The notes: a model not told the origin generated them from the sequence alone. Shown: positions 41,187 through 53,770, counted from the first letter of the stretch. The stretch is 64,000 nucleotides of DNA from Poa pratensis (GCA_947311845.1 CAMZMU010000096.1:10433203-10497202); one strand, 5' to 3'. Numbers and translations are program-made.

Positions 41187-42222
41187 TGTGGGACATGCCC
41201 GTTAGTCTGTAAGATATTCATGTATTATAAACAGTATTTTTGTGACCTATAAGCAGGTTCTTTTCTTGATAATTCCATTAAGTAGACGCTCGCGCGGCTC
41301 AGTATTTCCTAGGAACATGTGTGTTCAGGGTCGAGAGCGGCCATGATAGGCAATCAAGCTCGATTGACGCCACACCCCAGTACTTTGGTCGCATAATGCA
41401 AGACGCTTCTAGCTTAAGGATTGCCACTAGTTTGGCAAAATTTGAGGTGCGATTGGTACTCGCGATGCTCGTAAGGAGCCCTCAAGGGTCAGTGATATAT
41501 GAAATTCAAAAGACTCAGCGACTCAATGATAGTTGAGGCGAAACGACAAACCCTTGAATGTCAAGGGTGCCGGCTTTATTTCATAATCACTCGATGTTTT
41601 ACAGGGTGTTACATGATGATGCAGGCCCTTTAATGCGGGTTTTCTATTCCCCGCAGGCCATGCATACTTGATACTCATCGCACTTAGTTGCGAATTAATA
41701 CTCCTAACGGAGTGGGTTGAACACCTGATTGGTTCAATTTTGAGTCGCTAAAAGCGACTCGGGTCGAGCATGATAGCTCCGATGTATATCTCATGTTGAA
41801 GCAGAGAGCAACTTTGTTAGCGATTAGCCGCACTGAGCTGCGACTTATGTTGAGTTGAGTTTGCTTTGTAAGGTCTCACGATAACTGAGCCCCTTTGGCT
41901 GGGGTTGTTGATCGAGGCTGGGTTATGCACATGCGCCATTTCTTGTCTTCTTTTTGTATCAAGGCGACCTCTGGGGCATTATCTTGCTGATGCGCGACTT
42001 CTCGGTGGGTATTTACCATCCGGTGGCTGCATCCTGTTGGCCGCTTCCGCGGTACCTCCAACGCGACTCGTTTTGAGCTGCGATCACCGATCTGCGACTG
42101 ATATCCATGTGAAGAGTTGGCGATACAAGCTTCTTCTGCGAGTACTGAGCCTGCGTTCTCGCATTCTAACGCTCTCTGTCTGTCTCCATATATTGTAATA
42201 ACACCGTTTGGTCCTGGTATCT

Positions 42223-42561
42223 TTAACTGTAGGTAGACGTAGCAGGGCGAGCGGTAAATTTGACATAGGCTTCTCTTCCAAAGATTGCATGATATGAGCT
42301 TTTGACTGCTACAACCTCAAAGTCTAGGAGCTCTGTGCGGAAGTTCCGCTCTGTTCCAAAGCTAACTTCAAGTGTTATCTTTCCGATTGGTCGCGTAACA
42401 GCTCCTGGGATTATTCCTTGAATTTCTTTCCTGGATGGTCGCAGCCTTGTCTCGGGTATATTCATTCTTCGGAGCGTGTCTTGATATAGGATGTTTACTC
42501 TTCCTCCTCCGTCCATTAGGACCTTACTTAACTTGTATCCCGCGACTTCTGGCGTGACCAC
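42223..42561 (-). pseudogene. Protease domain of the nested Tat-like element
   Basis: Minus-strand residues GYKLSKVLMDGGGRVNILYQ, then TLRRMNIPETRLRPS, QGIIPGAV and YHAIFGREAYVKF form a retropepsin-like domain. The catalytic position reads D-G-G, as in the protease of the first Tat element (MDGGSG). The frame joins gag only through shifts. No RT follows it: the sequence to 41200 on the minus strand is non-coding in sense. Confidence 0.75.
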
Positions 42562-42715
42562 CAGAGCTGGCTGTCCTGGATCTCTTACTTCTGGGGGGTG
42601 ATCGCCGCGACTCCAAATAACCGATTGCTCTGTCCAGCGACGATACCTTTCTGGCGTTGAAATCTGACCGCTCTTCCGGCTTCCATCCGTTTGTACTCCA
42701 CTGTATGAAACTGTC

Positions 42716-44660
42716 CTATGTTTCTTCTAGGTAAAACGTCAGGCTCTTGACGAGAGCTAGATTTATTCTTGTGCTGCATCGATCTGCTGCGAGCTGTATC
42801 TGGCGTGTCGCCTTCTTTCCACCTCCGGTAATAATGACATTGCGCCTTTGTGTGACCCGCTGGCCTGCCATCTCTCCTGCGATGTAAGTCGCAAGGCACG
42901 TCGAAGATCCCCTTGCAGTTATTAGGGGTAAGGCCTTATCACTCCCTTGCTCCTGCATCTGGTGTGCGCGACGTTCTGTCTTCGCGACTGCAGTTTCCCG
43001 TTGGGTTCTGTGATAAGCCGCCTGTCCCTTATCTGTCTTTGCGTACTTGTCAGCCGTTGCCAAAAGCTGGTCGAAACTATCAATCTTGTGCTCAGCGCGA
43101 CTTAATTTGTGCACCAGCGGCTCAAATCTACAGTTCTTTCTCATAGCTTGTATTGCAGCTTGTACTGTTAAGTTTTTGGCGGAGCCAAGGATCTCCGCGA
43201 TTCTCTTGATCCAGTCGCCGCTTGATTCGTCCTCTTTTTGAATGCATTGTCTAAGGTTTTTCATATCTTCTGTTTGGAATCTGCGATGAACTTGTCCTTC
43301 AAGTCTTCCCATGTGCTTATTGATTTTGATGGCAGCCTTAACAGCCAATCCCTAGCTTCTCCCTGTATTGCCAAGTGGAAGTATTTCGCACGTATTTCTT
43401 GAGTCACATCAGCCCCTGTCATGCTTGCCTCGTAATCTTCTATCCATAAGGCAGGGTCTTGGTCACTGCGATAGGTGGTGACTCGCTGCGACTCGTCGAA
43501 GTTCGGGGGGAAACGAGTGAGCCGTATTTCCTCTCCAAAACATGCTGGTCCTTTCAATAATGAATAGGAGTTTACTGGCGCTGAATCTTCATCTGAATCA
43601 GTTTCAATCTGGGATGGCTGAGTCGCTCCGGACGTCCGCGACTCGCCTTCTATCTTCTTTTCTTTTTCCAATGATACCTGCAAACCTGCTAACTGGTTGA
43701 CCACTTCTTCGACGCTGTACTTTCTCCTCCCCATGATACCTCGTTTTGCGGCTCATTGGGCGTGACTCCATACATATTTGCTTGTTGTAAAGCAGCAGTT
43801 TGCAGTAGGTCGATCGCATAGCGAGCTTCCTTATCAGCTCGCGTGTCTCCAACCGGTGCTATCTTTGACAATATCCCTATCGCGGCGTGCACGTTGCTCT
43901 CTGGGTCGCCGTGGAACTGTGATTTCATCTCTCCTCTGTCCATCTTGATCTGATGTTTTTGCTGCCAACGACGGAGTCGCCACTCTTCTTCTTGGAGTTT
44001 CTTGCGCTCAGATGTCGTCTTGGTTCGCACCGCCTGGTGCTTCGGCTGGCAGCGGCGGAGTCGTCGGCCTTCTTCTTGGAGTTTTTCGCGCTCAGCCGCG
44101 AGTCTTTGTGCCTCTTCACAGAGCTCCGTCCTGATAGCTTCAATCTCTTCAATCTTGAGGTCTCCTTCCTGATTTGGTAGAGATCCCCAAACAGGTCTTG
44201 ATGGGACGGGGATGGGCAATCTTGCCGTAGCTTGTTGTAGCTCCTCCAACACGCGGACCCTGACCGGCCGCAGCTCCTTCACCGATTCGCTTCCTTGAGT
44301 CGCGTCCATAGATCTGCGACTGACGGATCCGACGAAAACTTTTACTGATCCGATGGGAACGATGTATCCGAACTCGATGCGATCTGCCTCGGGTCCCCAC
44401 TCTGAGTCGTCGATGAAGGGGACCCCATTGATGTCTTCAACTTGGCCGATGGCGATGTCCTTGAAGCCTGATTTCGATCCTGCGCGGAACGTGACGCTTT
44501 TGACCGCAGGCCCCACGGTGGGCGCCAACTGTCGTGGGTTTGTCACGTCAGGTGTCATAGATGACTTCGTAGGTGTGGGATTATGCGAGTCAAGCATCTC
44601 CGAGCTTGGGATCGCAGGAACAAAGATCAACACAGATTTACCCAGGTTCGGCCCCCTCAA
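42716..44660 (-). pseudogene. Gag of the nested Tat-like element
   Basis: The gag frame (44660-43689) is open from inside the 5' LTR across the PBS, so its true start is uncertain. It holds an acidic N-part (DDSEWGPEADRIEF), a coiled coil (LCEEAQRLAAEREKLQEEGR) duplicated as a second EERKKLQEEEWRLRRWQQKH-like block, and DPESNVHAAIGILSKIAPVG. After a frame change near 43700 come FPPNFDESQRVTTYRS, LWIEDYEASM and EARDWLLRLPSKSISTWEDL (gag domain, PF03732 type). After another near 43270 come FRRFQTEDMKNLRQ-type helices. Two frameshifts make it defective. Confidence 0.75.
44511..44528 (-). promoter_or_regulatory. PBS of the nested Tat-like element
   Basis: On the minus strand TTGGCGCCCACCGTGGGG follows the 5' LTR end (CACGACA) almost directly. 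It shares TGGCGCC with the PBS of the other two families, while the rest differs, so a different tRNA is likely. Confidence 0.8.
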
Positions 44661-45045
44661 TGTGAGGTAAAAGACCTACTTCCTGCCTACCCTAGATTGG
44701 TATTGATATGATAATCGAGGTGTTACAATGGAGGCGATCCGATCTGGTACTCGCCGTATGAGCTAGGGTTTGGGGCTTGATAGCTTGACCCGCTCTAAGT
44801 CCTGCGAGTCCTCTTTATATACACAGAGGCTCGCTAGGTTACAAAAGGAAACTTCCCCATAAGGAATACATCCACAGAGGCCTACTCGGAGACTACTTGG
44901 TCTTCACGTCCTCCGGGATATGTCTTCTAGATCTTTCCCCTTATGGCGGTTCAATATTGGGCTTGCTCCCAAGTGGGCCTTCGTCCGTGCGAGTAAGTTA
45001 AGTCGCACTGGGCCGCGGGTTAATCCAGAAAGTATTCCCCCGACA
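44530..45045 (-). repeat. 5' LTR of the nested Tat-like element
   Basis: 516 bp. It is the longer of the two LTRs and contains the about 40 bp segment missing from the other copy. TATA-like CTTTATATACACAG lies near 44813 (minus TATATAAAG), a possible promoter. Confidence 0.93.
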
Positions 45046-45050
45046 ACGGC

Positions 45051-45485
45051 CGCGACGGAACTTTTCGTGGAATATGATCGACCGTAATAGGGTTTTCGCG
45101 TCGCGGAGAATATATAGGCGAAGAGGCGGCGTCGGTGGCCGAGGGGGGCCACCACGCCATAGGGGGGCGCGGGCCCACCCTGGGCCGCGCCCTAGTGTGG
45201 CGTGGCCCCCTGGTGGGTCTGCTCCGACTCCCCTTTGGACTCCGTGATCTCCTCGTGATATTATTGACGATGTCTTTTGTTTCGTCCAATTCCGAGAATA
45301 TTTCCTTAATAGATTTTCTGAAACAAAAAACAGCAGAAAACAGGGAACTAGCACTGTGGCATCTTGTTAATAGGTTAGTCCCAGAAAATGCATAAAAATG
45401 ATATAAAGTGTAACCAAAACATGTAGCAATTGATATAATATCAGCATGGAACATCAAAAATTATAGATACGTTTGAGACGTATCA
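45051..45485 (-). repeat. 3' LTR of the minus Sabrina-like element, proximal part
   Basis: It continues the LTR interrupted at 37250 and ends ATACGTTTGAGACGTATCA, that is TGATACG on the minus strand. It matches 53251-53678 with 3 substitutions and a 1 bp indel. Confidence 0.93.
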
Positions 45486-45486
45486 A

Positions 45487-45502
45487 GCATCCCCAAGCTT
45501 AG
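45487..45502 (-). promoter_or_regulatory. PPT of the minus Sabrina-like element
   Basis: CTAAGCTTGGGGATGC (minus strand) lies one base from the 3' LTR. The identical 16-mer occurs internally at 49000-49015, and in the plus-strand relative at 62848-62863. Confidence 0.75.
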
Positions 45503-46410
45503 TTCCTGCTCGTCCTCAAGTAGGTAAACGATAAAAACAGATAATTTTTGAAGTGACATGCTACCAACACAATCTTTGATCAAATAACAATGTAATGCAC
45601 ATGATCTGAATGAAGTGATCCAAGCCAATGGTCTATAGTTTGCAAGCAAGTAAATAAAGAGTAAACATAAGTGATCACACAAGTGCAAACTTTCATGAAT
45701 AATACTATAAAACATTTAGAGATATAATAGTCTAACATAATAGTTAGTTCACAGCAGCAATAATTCTCAACATGAAAGTGTTTGTATCAACACAAAGGAA
45801 GATAATAGCTTCAGCATTTGCTTCAACTTTCAACATGTATATCATATAGATAATGTCAATGCAAAGAATATGATCAACCAAACACAAAGTTATGTAAAAA
45901 CTGTTATACTGGAGTTGACAATGATGTTTGCTTAAGTAGACAGAAAGAAGTGGGAAAACTGACTCAACATAAAAGTAAAAGAATGGCCCTTCGCAGAGGG
46001 AAGCAGGGATTAACATCATGTGCTAGAGCTGTAGTTCCCGAAGGCATATAGAGAGCATAAATATTGTTTTGTAAGGTAATGGTGTATACAGGTGTCAACA
46101 AATCAAATAGCAGGTACTTGTCATCTTCCATGGCTAACTAACTTTTAGAGCGGTTCCGAGAGTTTTTAGGACTGCACTTGTAACAAGCACTTATTGGTGA
46201 CACTCCTCCCAACCATTTACTTTCCACAAACCATGGCTAACCAACTCCTCGGGTGCCCACCAACATTCACCATGGAGGAGTGTCTATTTATTTATTTATA
46301 GGGTGGACTAACCATCTCTTTAATGCAAAATAAAAGGTGGAGAAGCAGATGAAGCTGCCAATCCTTGTAAATTAATTAGCATGGAAGATGACAAATCTCA
46401 CTACTACGTC

Positions 46411-48059
46411 TGATACGTCTCCAACGTATCCATAATTTCTGCTGTTCCATGCTTATATTATACCATTTGCTACATGTTTTATATACACTTCATATCACTT
46501 TTATGCATTTTCTGGGACTAACCTATTAACAAGATGCCACAGTGCCAGTTCCCTGTTTTCTGCTGTTTTTGGTTTCAGAAAGTTACTTCTGGAAATATTC
46601 TCGGAATTGCACGAAACAAAAGGCCAAGTCCCTATTTTTCCAACACGTACACGGAGTCCGAAGGAGAGACGAAGAAGAGCCACGAGGTGCCCAAACCACA
46701 GGCTGGCGCGGCCCCACCTTCTGCCGCGCCACCTGGTGGTTTGGGCCCCTCGGGGGTTCGCCGACATCGCCCCTTCGCCTATTTATTCCCCGAGATGCGA
46801 AAACCCTAAAACACTGAGCTTTTCATCCAGAACATATTCGCTGCCGCCGCCATCGTCAATCCTAACTCGGGGGGTTCTGAAGCTCTTCCCGGCACCCTGC
46901 CGGAGAGGGGAATCATCACCGGAGGGCTCTCATCGCCATGCCCGCCTCCGGAGTGATGCGTGAGTAGTTCATCCTTGGACTATGGGTCCATAGCAGTAGC
47001 TAGATGGTTGTCTTCTCCACTTGTGCCATCATATTTAGATCTTGTGAGCTGCCTATCATGATCAAGATCATCTTATTGTAATGCTACATGTTGTGTTTGC
47101 TGGGATCTGACTTATATTGATACCTATGTGGAGCTGAATATTATATTATCATGTCTATGTCATTTGTGATCTTGCATGCTCTCCGTTACTTGTTGAAGCC
47201 TTGGCCAAGTGAATACTTGTAACTCCAAGAGGGGGTATTTATGCATGATAGTTGGGTTCAACCTCTATTTAACCTGGGATAGTGACAGTAAGTTCTAAGG
47301 TTGTAGATGTGTTGTTGCCACTAGGGGTAAAACAGCAATGCTTTATTCAAGGATGAATGTATTGTTTACATTACGCACATTACTTAATGCAATTGTCTGT
47401 TGCTTGCAACTTAATACTGGATGGGGTACGGATGTTAACCGGAAAGTGGACTATTTAGGCATAGATGCATGCTGGATAGCGGTCTATGTACTTTGTCGTA
47501 ATGCCCAAATAAATCTCATAGTAGACACCACAGCTCACACATGCATGTTATATGCACTTATCAATTGTCAATTGCCCAGCTGTAATTTGTTTACCCAGCA
47601 TGTTAGTTATCTTATTGGAGAGACACCACTAGTGAACTGTGGACCCCGGTCCATTCTTTTACATCTGAAATACAATCTACTGCAATCATTGTTCTCTACT
47701 GTTTTATGCAAACAAACATCATTTTCCATACGATACGTTTAACCCTTTGTTTTCAGCAAGCCGGTGAGATTGACAACCTCACTGTTAAGTTGGGGCAAAG
47801 TAATTTGATTGTGTTGTGCAGGTTCCACGTTGGCACCGGAATCCCTGGTGTTGCGCCGCACTACACTCCTTCACCAACACCTTCGAAGCAAACCTCGTTT
47901 TCCTACTGGTTCGATTAAACCTTGGTTTCATACTGAGGGAAAACTTGCTGCTGCACTCATCATACCTTCCTCTTGGGGTTCCCAACTGACGTGTGACGTA
48001 CAAGCATTGTTTTGGCACTGTTGCCGGGGAGATATTCCCTCGTCAACTTAGAGCCACCA
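46411..48059 (+). mobile_element. Solo LTR of a Sabrina/WHAM-like element, nested
   Basis: It starts TGATACGTCTCCAACG and is similar along its length to the LTR at 58189-59779. It is flanked by ACGTC on both sides (46406-46410 and 48060-48064). The interrupted Sabrina sequence resumes exactly at 48060. Relative to the LTR at 58189 it is longer by about 57 bp: after the expected end at 48002 it holds a PBS-like TGGCACTGTTGCCGGGGA (48013-48030) and ends CCACCA. It has no internal coding region, so it looks like the product of recombination between two LTRs. Confidence 0.82.
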
Positions 48060-48064
48060 ACGTC

Positions 48065-49700
48065 CTTATGAGCTTTTCAAGTAGTTACACAAAAAGGAAA
48101 TATAACAGTTTTGAGTAGTTAGTAGATAGCACATGAAGAAATTTACTTGGAATGGTGAAAACACCACATAATAGGTAGGTATGGTGGACACAGGTGGCAT
48201 GGATTTGGCTCAAGGTTTTGGATGTACAAGAAGCATTCCCTCTTAGTACAGAGTTTAGGCTAGCAAGGTTATTATAAGCAAACATCATTATCAACTGGAA
48301 TAGCAAGAGTGTACATAAAACACAAGGTTTGACGAACCATAGACTCCCACTGTCTTCCTTGTTAACACATAGCCTTCATCCAAAAATTATCTAGACTACT
48401 ATGGACTTCCAATTATGCAACAGATTATTATAGCAGAAAATCCTTATAGTAGTTCTTCATTAATAGCCATTACTTACATGATGCACAAGCTTAAACATTA
48501 ATTACTTGACAGCTCAAAACAATTGGCAAGCATCAAATTACTCAAGACAACGATCTAAAAAGATTCATGTAGCATTTTATACCACTACCACATGCATAGC
48601 ATTTTTCTGGTCCAACCAAACACCAATCAACTTATTTGACAACTCTCCAAACAGATATAAGTGAAGCAAGAGAGTACTTTCTTCAAAAGAAACTGAAAGC
48701 TCTAACAAGAGATGTATGAAAAACTGAGAGCTAACAGCAATAACAGCAACTAGACAGGAATACTCAACAAGTATAAGTGAAGCACAAGAGTATTCTAAAT
48801 GAAAAAGTGGAGCGTGTCTCTCTCCCAAACATGATGCTAGGATCCAACAAGTATAGCACAGCAAACAAACAAAACAAAACAAACTGAAAACAAAAACACA
48901 CTGACGCTCCAAGGAAGAGTACACTAGCATGAAGCAATAAAAATATAGCACCATTAGAGATGACCTGATAATTTGTAGATGAAGAAGGGGATGCCTTGGG
49001 CATCCCCAAGCTTAGATGTTGAGTCTTCTTGAAATATGCTGGGGAGGTAAGCCTCCCCAAGCTTAAGCTCTTCACTCTTCTTGATCATGTAATATCATTC
49101 TCCTCTATCAACACTTGAAAACTTCCTTCACACCAAAACTTAACAGCTTTTCTCATTAGCAGGTTAGTGTAATAAAGATAATACTTCAAAGTTCTAGCAA
49201 AGACAAATTTCAAAGCCAACTATTTTAAACATTAGCCACTGTTACTAGGCTCAAGTGGGCACTTTTACACGAAAAGAAACCACTTAAAAACTTGTAAAAG
49301 AGAGAATGCAAAATAAAAGACAGAATCTGTCAAACCAGAACAGTCTGTAATGACGAATTTTTTCGAGGCACTTACGATGCTCAGATGAAAAACTTTTGAA
49401 ATAATAAAGTTGCGTAACATCATCAGGAACATGCACAAAAAGTTTCAGCATTTTTCGATTTTTTCTGATTTTCTACTGAATTAAACGGTGACGAACAACA
49501 ATCTGTCCCAATGCAGTCCCGAAAATAAAAACCAACTTTGCATTAGTAACTCTCCTTGGCACAACAAAACAGCAAATAAAAGATACAAAGAAGTTGCTAC
49601 AGAGGTAAACAAGCATCCTTGACTCAAGAAAAAAAAATAAAACAGCAAATAAAAACATGGGTTATCTCCCAGAAGTGCTTTTCTTTAATGCCTTTGAGCT
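48065..49700 (-). other. 3' non-coding interior of the minus Sabrina-like element
   Basis: Its reverse complement aligns with 62150-63790 of the plus-strand relative, including CTTAAGCTTGGGGAGGC, the hairpin GGGGATGCCCAAGGCATCCCC and GGGAGAGAGACACGCTCC. It contains no conserved frame. This long 3' segment replaces pol in both elements. Confidence 0.8.
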
Positions 49701-49717
49701 AGGCATGAAGAGATGCA

Positions 49718-50155
49718 TCAAGTATTGTCAAGACCAGAAAATCCAAAACCATAATTTGTCTTGACACTAGTATCATGTGAGTATTTCATCTTCTTCCTAG
49801 GGAAGTGTTCCATACCTTTCTTGAGTGGGAATTGAAATTTTATATTCCCCTCTCTCATATCAATAACAGCACCAACAGTTCTCAGAAAAGGTCTTCCCAA
49901 AACAATAGGACAAGAAGGATTGCATTCAATATCCAAAACCACAAAATCAATAGGGACAAGATTGTTGTTAACCATTATCAAAACATCATCAACTTTTCCT
50001 AAAGGTTTCTTCATAGAAGAATCAGCAAAGTGAACATCCAAATGACATTTTTCCAAAGGTGCAAGCTTGAGAATATCATATAAATTTTTAGGCATAACCG
50101 AAATACAAGAACCAAGGTCACACAAAGCATTGCATTCAAACTCAATCAGTTTCAT
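49718..50155 (-). pseudogene. Protease-like domain of the minus Sabrina-like element
   Basis: Minus-strand residues NALCDLGSCISVMPKNLYD (the D-L-G replaces D-T/S-G), PLGKVDDVLIMVNNNLVPID and NPSCPIVLGRPFLRTVGAVI match Athila-type retropepsin-like domains. The frame runs to a stop at 49718 (SGLDNT). Its upstream link to gag (50160-50490) is broken by several frame changes, so a fused Gag-Pro is not encoded. Confidence 0.8.
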
Positions 50156-50487
50156 TTTAATAACAGGTTCCCAATTATCATCTAACTTCTAGGGATAGAA
50201 GCTTCAAGTTTTAATTTTTCTTCCCTAGCATGCATGAGAGCTTTGATAATATGTTCAGTAAAAGCCATATTTATTTTACTAGCATTAGGACTCTTAGCTA
50301 GCTTTTGCAAGAACATGATGACTTAGTTATGTTACAATTTTCGAAATTGAAGTTGTTGTCATCAAAAACAATGGAGCAATTATCACCAACACCTCTAAAA
50401 ATTTCAGCACTTTTACTAGGAACAAAAGTAGTGCTATCAGGCAATTTAAACTTTTTGTAGAGGTAGTAGAGACATTTCCAACACTTA

Positions 50488-51818
50488 TTATCTTTTCACT
50501 AACAGTAGGGGGCGCATTAGCATGTGAGGCATCATTTGTTTCATTAGTAAAAATAGTGCAAACTCTAACAACACTATTTTGTTCAGCAATTTCAGCTTCT
50601 CTTTCTCTCTCTCCCATCTTTCATGAAGTTCAGCAAGCATCCTAATGTTGTTATCAATTTTAATTTGAATAGCATTGAGTGTTTTACTCTCTCTAATATC
50701 ACTAGGAATAGCTTTTATTTTCAGCATTTCAACATCATGAGCAAGACTATCAACTTTAGCAGCAAGAGTATCAATTTTTCCTAGCTTTTCCTCAACAGTT
50801 TTATTAAAAGTAGTTTGTGTGCTAATAAAATCCTTAAGCATGACTTCAAGATCAGAGGGCACACTTCTATTGTTACTGTAGGAATTGCCATAAGAATTAC
50901 CATAAGAGTTGCTACCATTAGCAGGATATGGCCTATAATTGTTGCTACCAAAATTATTCCTATAGGCATTGTTGTTGAAGTTGTTATTTTTAATGAAGTT
51001 TACATCAACATTTTTCTCATCATGAGCAACCAAAGAAGCAAGAGGAATATTATTTGGATCCACAACACCATGTCCATTCGAAAGCATAGTCATAATAGAA
51101 TCAACTTTAACACTCAAGGAGGAAATTTCCTCAACAGAATTTACCTTCTTACCAGTTGGAGCCCTTTCAGTGTGCCATTCAGAATAATTTACCATCATAT
51201 CATCAAAAGCTTTGTAGCAGCACCCAAAGTGATGGACATAAAGGTCCCTCCAGCAGCCGAGTCCAATAAATTTCTTGAAGAAAAATTTAGTCCTGCATAA
51301 AAGGTTTGGATGATCATCCAAGTAGTCAGTCCATGAGTGGGGCAATTTTTAACCAAAGACTTCATTCTTTCCCAAGCTTGGGCAACATGCTCATTATCAA
51401 GTTGCCTAAAGTTCATAATACCACTTCTCAAGGAGATAATTTTAGCAGGAGGATAATATTTTCCAATGAAAGCATCTTTGCATTTAGTCCAGGAATCAAT
51501 ACTATTTTTAGGCAAAGATAGCAACCAATCTTTAGCTCTTCCTCTTAAAGAGAAAGGAAACAATTTCAGCTTAATAATATCACTCTCTACCTCCTTATAC
51601 TTTTGCATATCACAAAGTTCAACAAAATTGTTTAAGTGGGCAGCAGCATCATCAGTACTAACACCAGAAAATTGCTCTTTCATAACCAGATTTAACAGTG
51701 CAGGCTTAATCTCATAAAATTCTGCTTTAGAAGCAGGTGGAGCAATGGGTGTACAGATAAAATCATTGTTGTTTGTGCTAGTAAAGTCACACAACTTAGT
51801 ATTTTCAGGATTACTCAT
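50488..51818 (-). pseudogene. Gag of the minus Sabrina-like element, one frameshift
   Basis: The start ATG is at 51818 (MSNPENTKLCDFTSTNNNDF). The retrotransposon gag domain reads LKLFPFSLRGRAKDWLLSLP, SWTKCKDAFIGKYYPPAK and ERMKSLVKNCPTHGL. A one-base deletion near 51215 ends this frame (KLLMI*). The neighbouring frame continues DDMMVNYSEWHTERAPTGKK, an Asn/Tyr-rich linker (FINNNN-, NSYGNSYGNSYSNN-like) and a C-terminal coiled coil ending near 50630. The plus-strand copy at 60055 is open at the same place, which shows the deletion is private to this copy. No zinc knuckle was seen. Confidence 0.85.
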
Positions 51819-51992
51819 TTTAGCAAGACTAAAACAACAAAAGCACAACTCGAAATTAAAAAGTAGATGCAGGAATTTAATTTTTTTTGGGTTTTTGATT
51901 TTTAACAGCAAGCAAAACTAAACTAAAACAAGACAAAAAAACAAAGTAAAGAGATTGGAACTGAGAGACTCCCCTTTCCAATAGCCTCCAAG

Positions 51993-52105
51993 TCCCCGGC
52001 AACGGCGCCAGAAAACAGCTGGTGCCTGGTTGACGGGAGAGTATTTGAGGATGATGATGATGGTGATGATGAGTACTTCCCCGGCAACGGCGCCAGAAAA
52101 CAGCT
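51993..52105 (-). promoter_or_regulatory. Duplicated PBS of the minus Sabrina-like element
   Basis: The 28 bp block at 52078-52105 is repeated identically at 51993-52020, 85 bp deeper inside. Both contain TGGCGCCGTTGCCGGGGA on the minus strand (52078-52095 and 51993-52010). This sequence is usually assigned to tRNA-Asp. The outer copy lies 10 bp from the LTR end. An ATG/ATC-rich spacer (GATGATGATGATGG) separates them. Confidence 0.88.
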
Positions 52106-53678
52106 TGATGGCTACGTGTTGGTGAACCCCAAGAGGAAGGTTATGATGTAGACAGCAGAAGTTTTCCCTTGAATAATCTACCCAAGGTTTAATCGGACCA
52201 GTAGGACTTGACGATCAATTGGAAGGTTGTTGATGTTGACTCCCCCTGGCGCTAGGGAGCTTGCACCAACGTGGAATCTGCACAGACACAAACCAGAACT
52301 TTGCCCAACACGAAACAGAGAGGTTGTCAATCTCTCCGGTCTTGCAGAAACAAAGAGTTAAACGTATGGTGTGGAAAACAGCAGGAAAAACAGCAAGTAA
52401 CAGGAAACAGATGATTGCAGCAGGTTGTGTAAACAGTATGAGGAAATTGGACCAGGGTCCACAGTTCACTAGTGGTGTCTCTCTCAGAACAGATAACTAG
52501 CATGTTGGGTAAACAAATTACAGCTGGGCAATTGACAAATAGAGAGGGCATAACAATGCAATACATGCCAAGATGTCTACTATGAAATCTAGTTGGGCAT
52601 TACAACAAAGTACATAGACCGTTATTCCAACAGCATCTATGCCTAAATAATCCACCTTCAAGGCATCATCCGCATCCTGTTCAGTATTAAGTTGCTAACA
52701 ACAGATTATTGCATGAAGTAAAGTGTGTAATGTAATCAATACAAGTGCCCTTGGACACTGCACCAATGTTTTATCCCTAGTAGCAACAGCACATCTACCA
52801 TCTTAGACCTTTCTGTCACTGATCCAGATATCTAGAGACTGAACCCACTATCTAGCATAAATACCCCCTCTTGGAGTCACAAGCATCTACTTGGCCAAAG
52901 CATCTACTAGCAACGGAGAGCATGCAAGATCAAGAGCACATAGATAAACAACTTGAATAAACATGGTATCAATATTCATCGGATCCCAGCAAACACAACA
53001 TCTAGCATTACAATAAGATGATCTTGATCATGTTAGGCAGCTCACAAGATCTAAACATGGAGGCACAAGGTAGAGAGACAACCATCTAGCTACTGCTATG
53101 GACCCGTAGTCCAGGGGTGGACTACTCACACATCACTCCGGAGGCAGGCATGGTGATGTAGAGCCCTCCGGTGATGATCTCCCCTCCGGCAGGGTGCCGG
53201 GAAGAGTTTCAGAACTCCTCCGATCTGAGATTGACGATGACGGCCGCGACGGAACTTTTCGTGGAATATGATCGACCGTAATAGGGTTTTCGCGTCGCGG
53301 AGAATATATAGGCGAAGAGGCGGCGTCGGTGGCCGAGGGGGGCCACCACGCCATAGGGGGGCGCGGGCCCACCCTGGGCCGCGCCCTAGTGTGGCGTGCC
53401 CCCTGGTGGGTCTGCTCCGACTCCCCTTTGGACTCCGTGATCTCCTCGTGATATTATTGACGATGTCTTTTGTTTCGTCCAATTCCGAGAATATTTCCTT
53501 AATAGATTTTCTGAAACCAAAAACAGCAGAAAACAGGGAACTGGCACTGTGGCATCTTGTTAATAGGTTAGTCCCAGAAAATGCATAAAAATGATATAAA
53601 GTGTAACCAAAACATGTAGCAATTGATATAATATCAGCATGAAACATCAAAAATTATAGATACGTTTGAGACGTATCA
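52106..53678 (-). repeat. 5' LTR of the minus Sabrina-like element
   Basis: 1573 bp, uninterrupted, beginning TGATACGTCTCAAACG on the minus strand at 53678. It carries a 17 bp tandem duplication (CATCTACTTGGCCAAAG type, near 52885-52905) missing in the 3' LTR. It serves as the empty-site control for the nested Tat-like insertion. Confidence 0.94.
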
Positions 53679-53770
53679 TTCAACCGGCCAGAGGGATCTG
53701 TGGAGTGCTGGTGGTTGGCGGTGGCGACTTCTTCGTCTTCGGCTAGGCAGTGCGCAACCCTGGCGCCGGC

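Larger units (their letters stand above)
37251..45045 (-). mobile_element. Non-autonomous Tat-like gypsy element (minus strand), 7.8 kb, nested
   Basis: The LTRs 37251-37726 and 44530-45045 carry TG...CA ends on the minus strand (TGTCGGGGG ... CACGACA). They are flanked by ACGGC (37246-37250 and 45046-45050). The uninterrupted target is visible at 53240-53250 in the other Sabrina LTR. On the minus strand it holds a PBS, gag and a protease domain. On the plus strand it holds a convergent antisense gene. No RT, RNase H or integrase was found. The LTRs differ by one substitution, a 1 bp indel and a 40 bp indel (near 44890), so it is younger than its host element. Confidence 0.93.
36129..53678 (-). 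mobile_element. Sabrina/WHAM-like gypsy element (minus strand), non-autonomous
   Basis: The two LTRs (36129-37250 plus 45051-45485, and 52106-53678) match along their full length. TTCAA (36124-36128 and 53679-53683) is the target duplication. On the minus strand the LTR starts TGATACGTCTCAAACG and the PBS is TGGCGCCGTTGCCGGGGA. The interior (45486-52105, minus an inserted solo LTR) codes only gag and a protease-like domain. RT, RNase H and integrase are absent. The LTR start resembles Sabrina/WHAM of Triticeae, an Athila-like group. By eye the LTR pair differs at 7 bases plus a 1 bp and a 17 bp indel over about 1.55 kb, which indicates a recent insertion. Confidence 0.92.

Noticed and set aside
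46411..48002. Reading this as the 5' LTR of a longer element with its own PBS
   Set aside because: The ACGTC duplication and the return of host-element sequence at 48060 show that no internal region follows. It is better seen as a solo LTR with an extended end.
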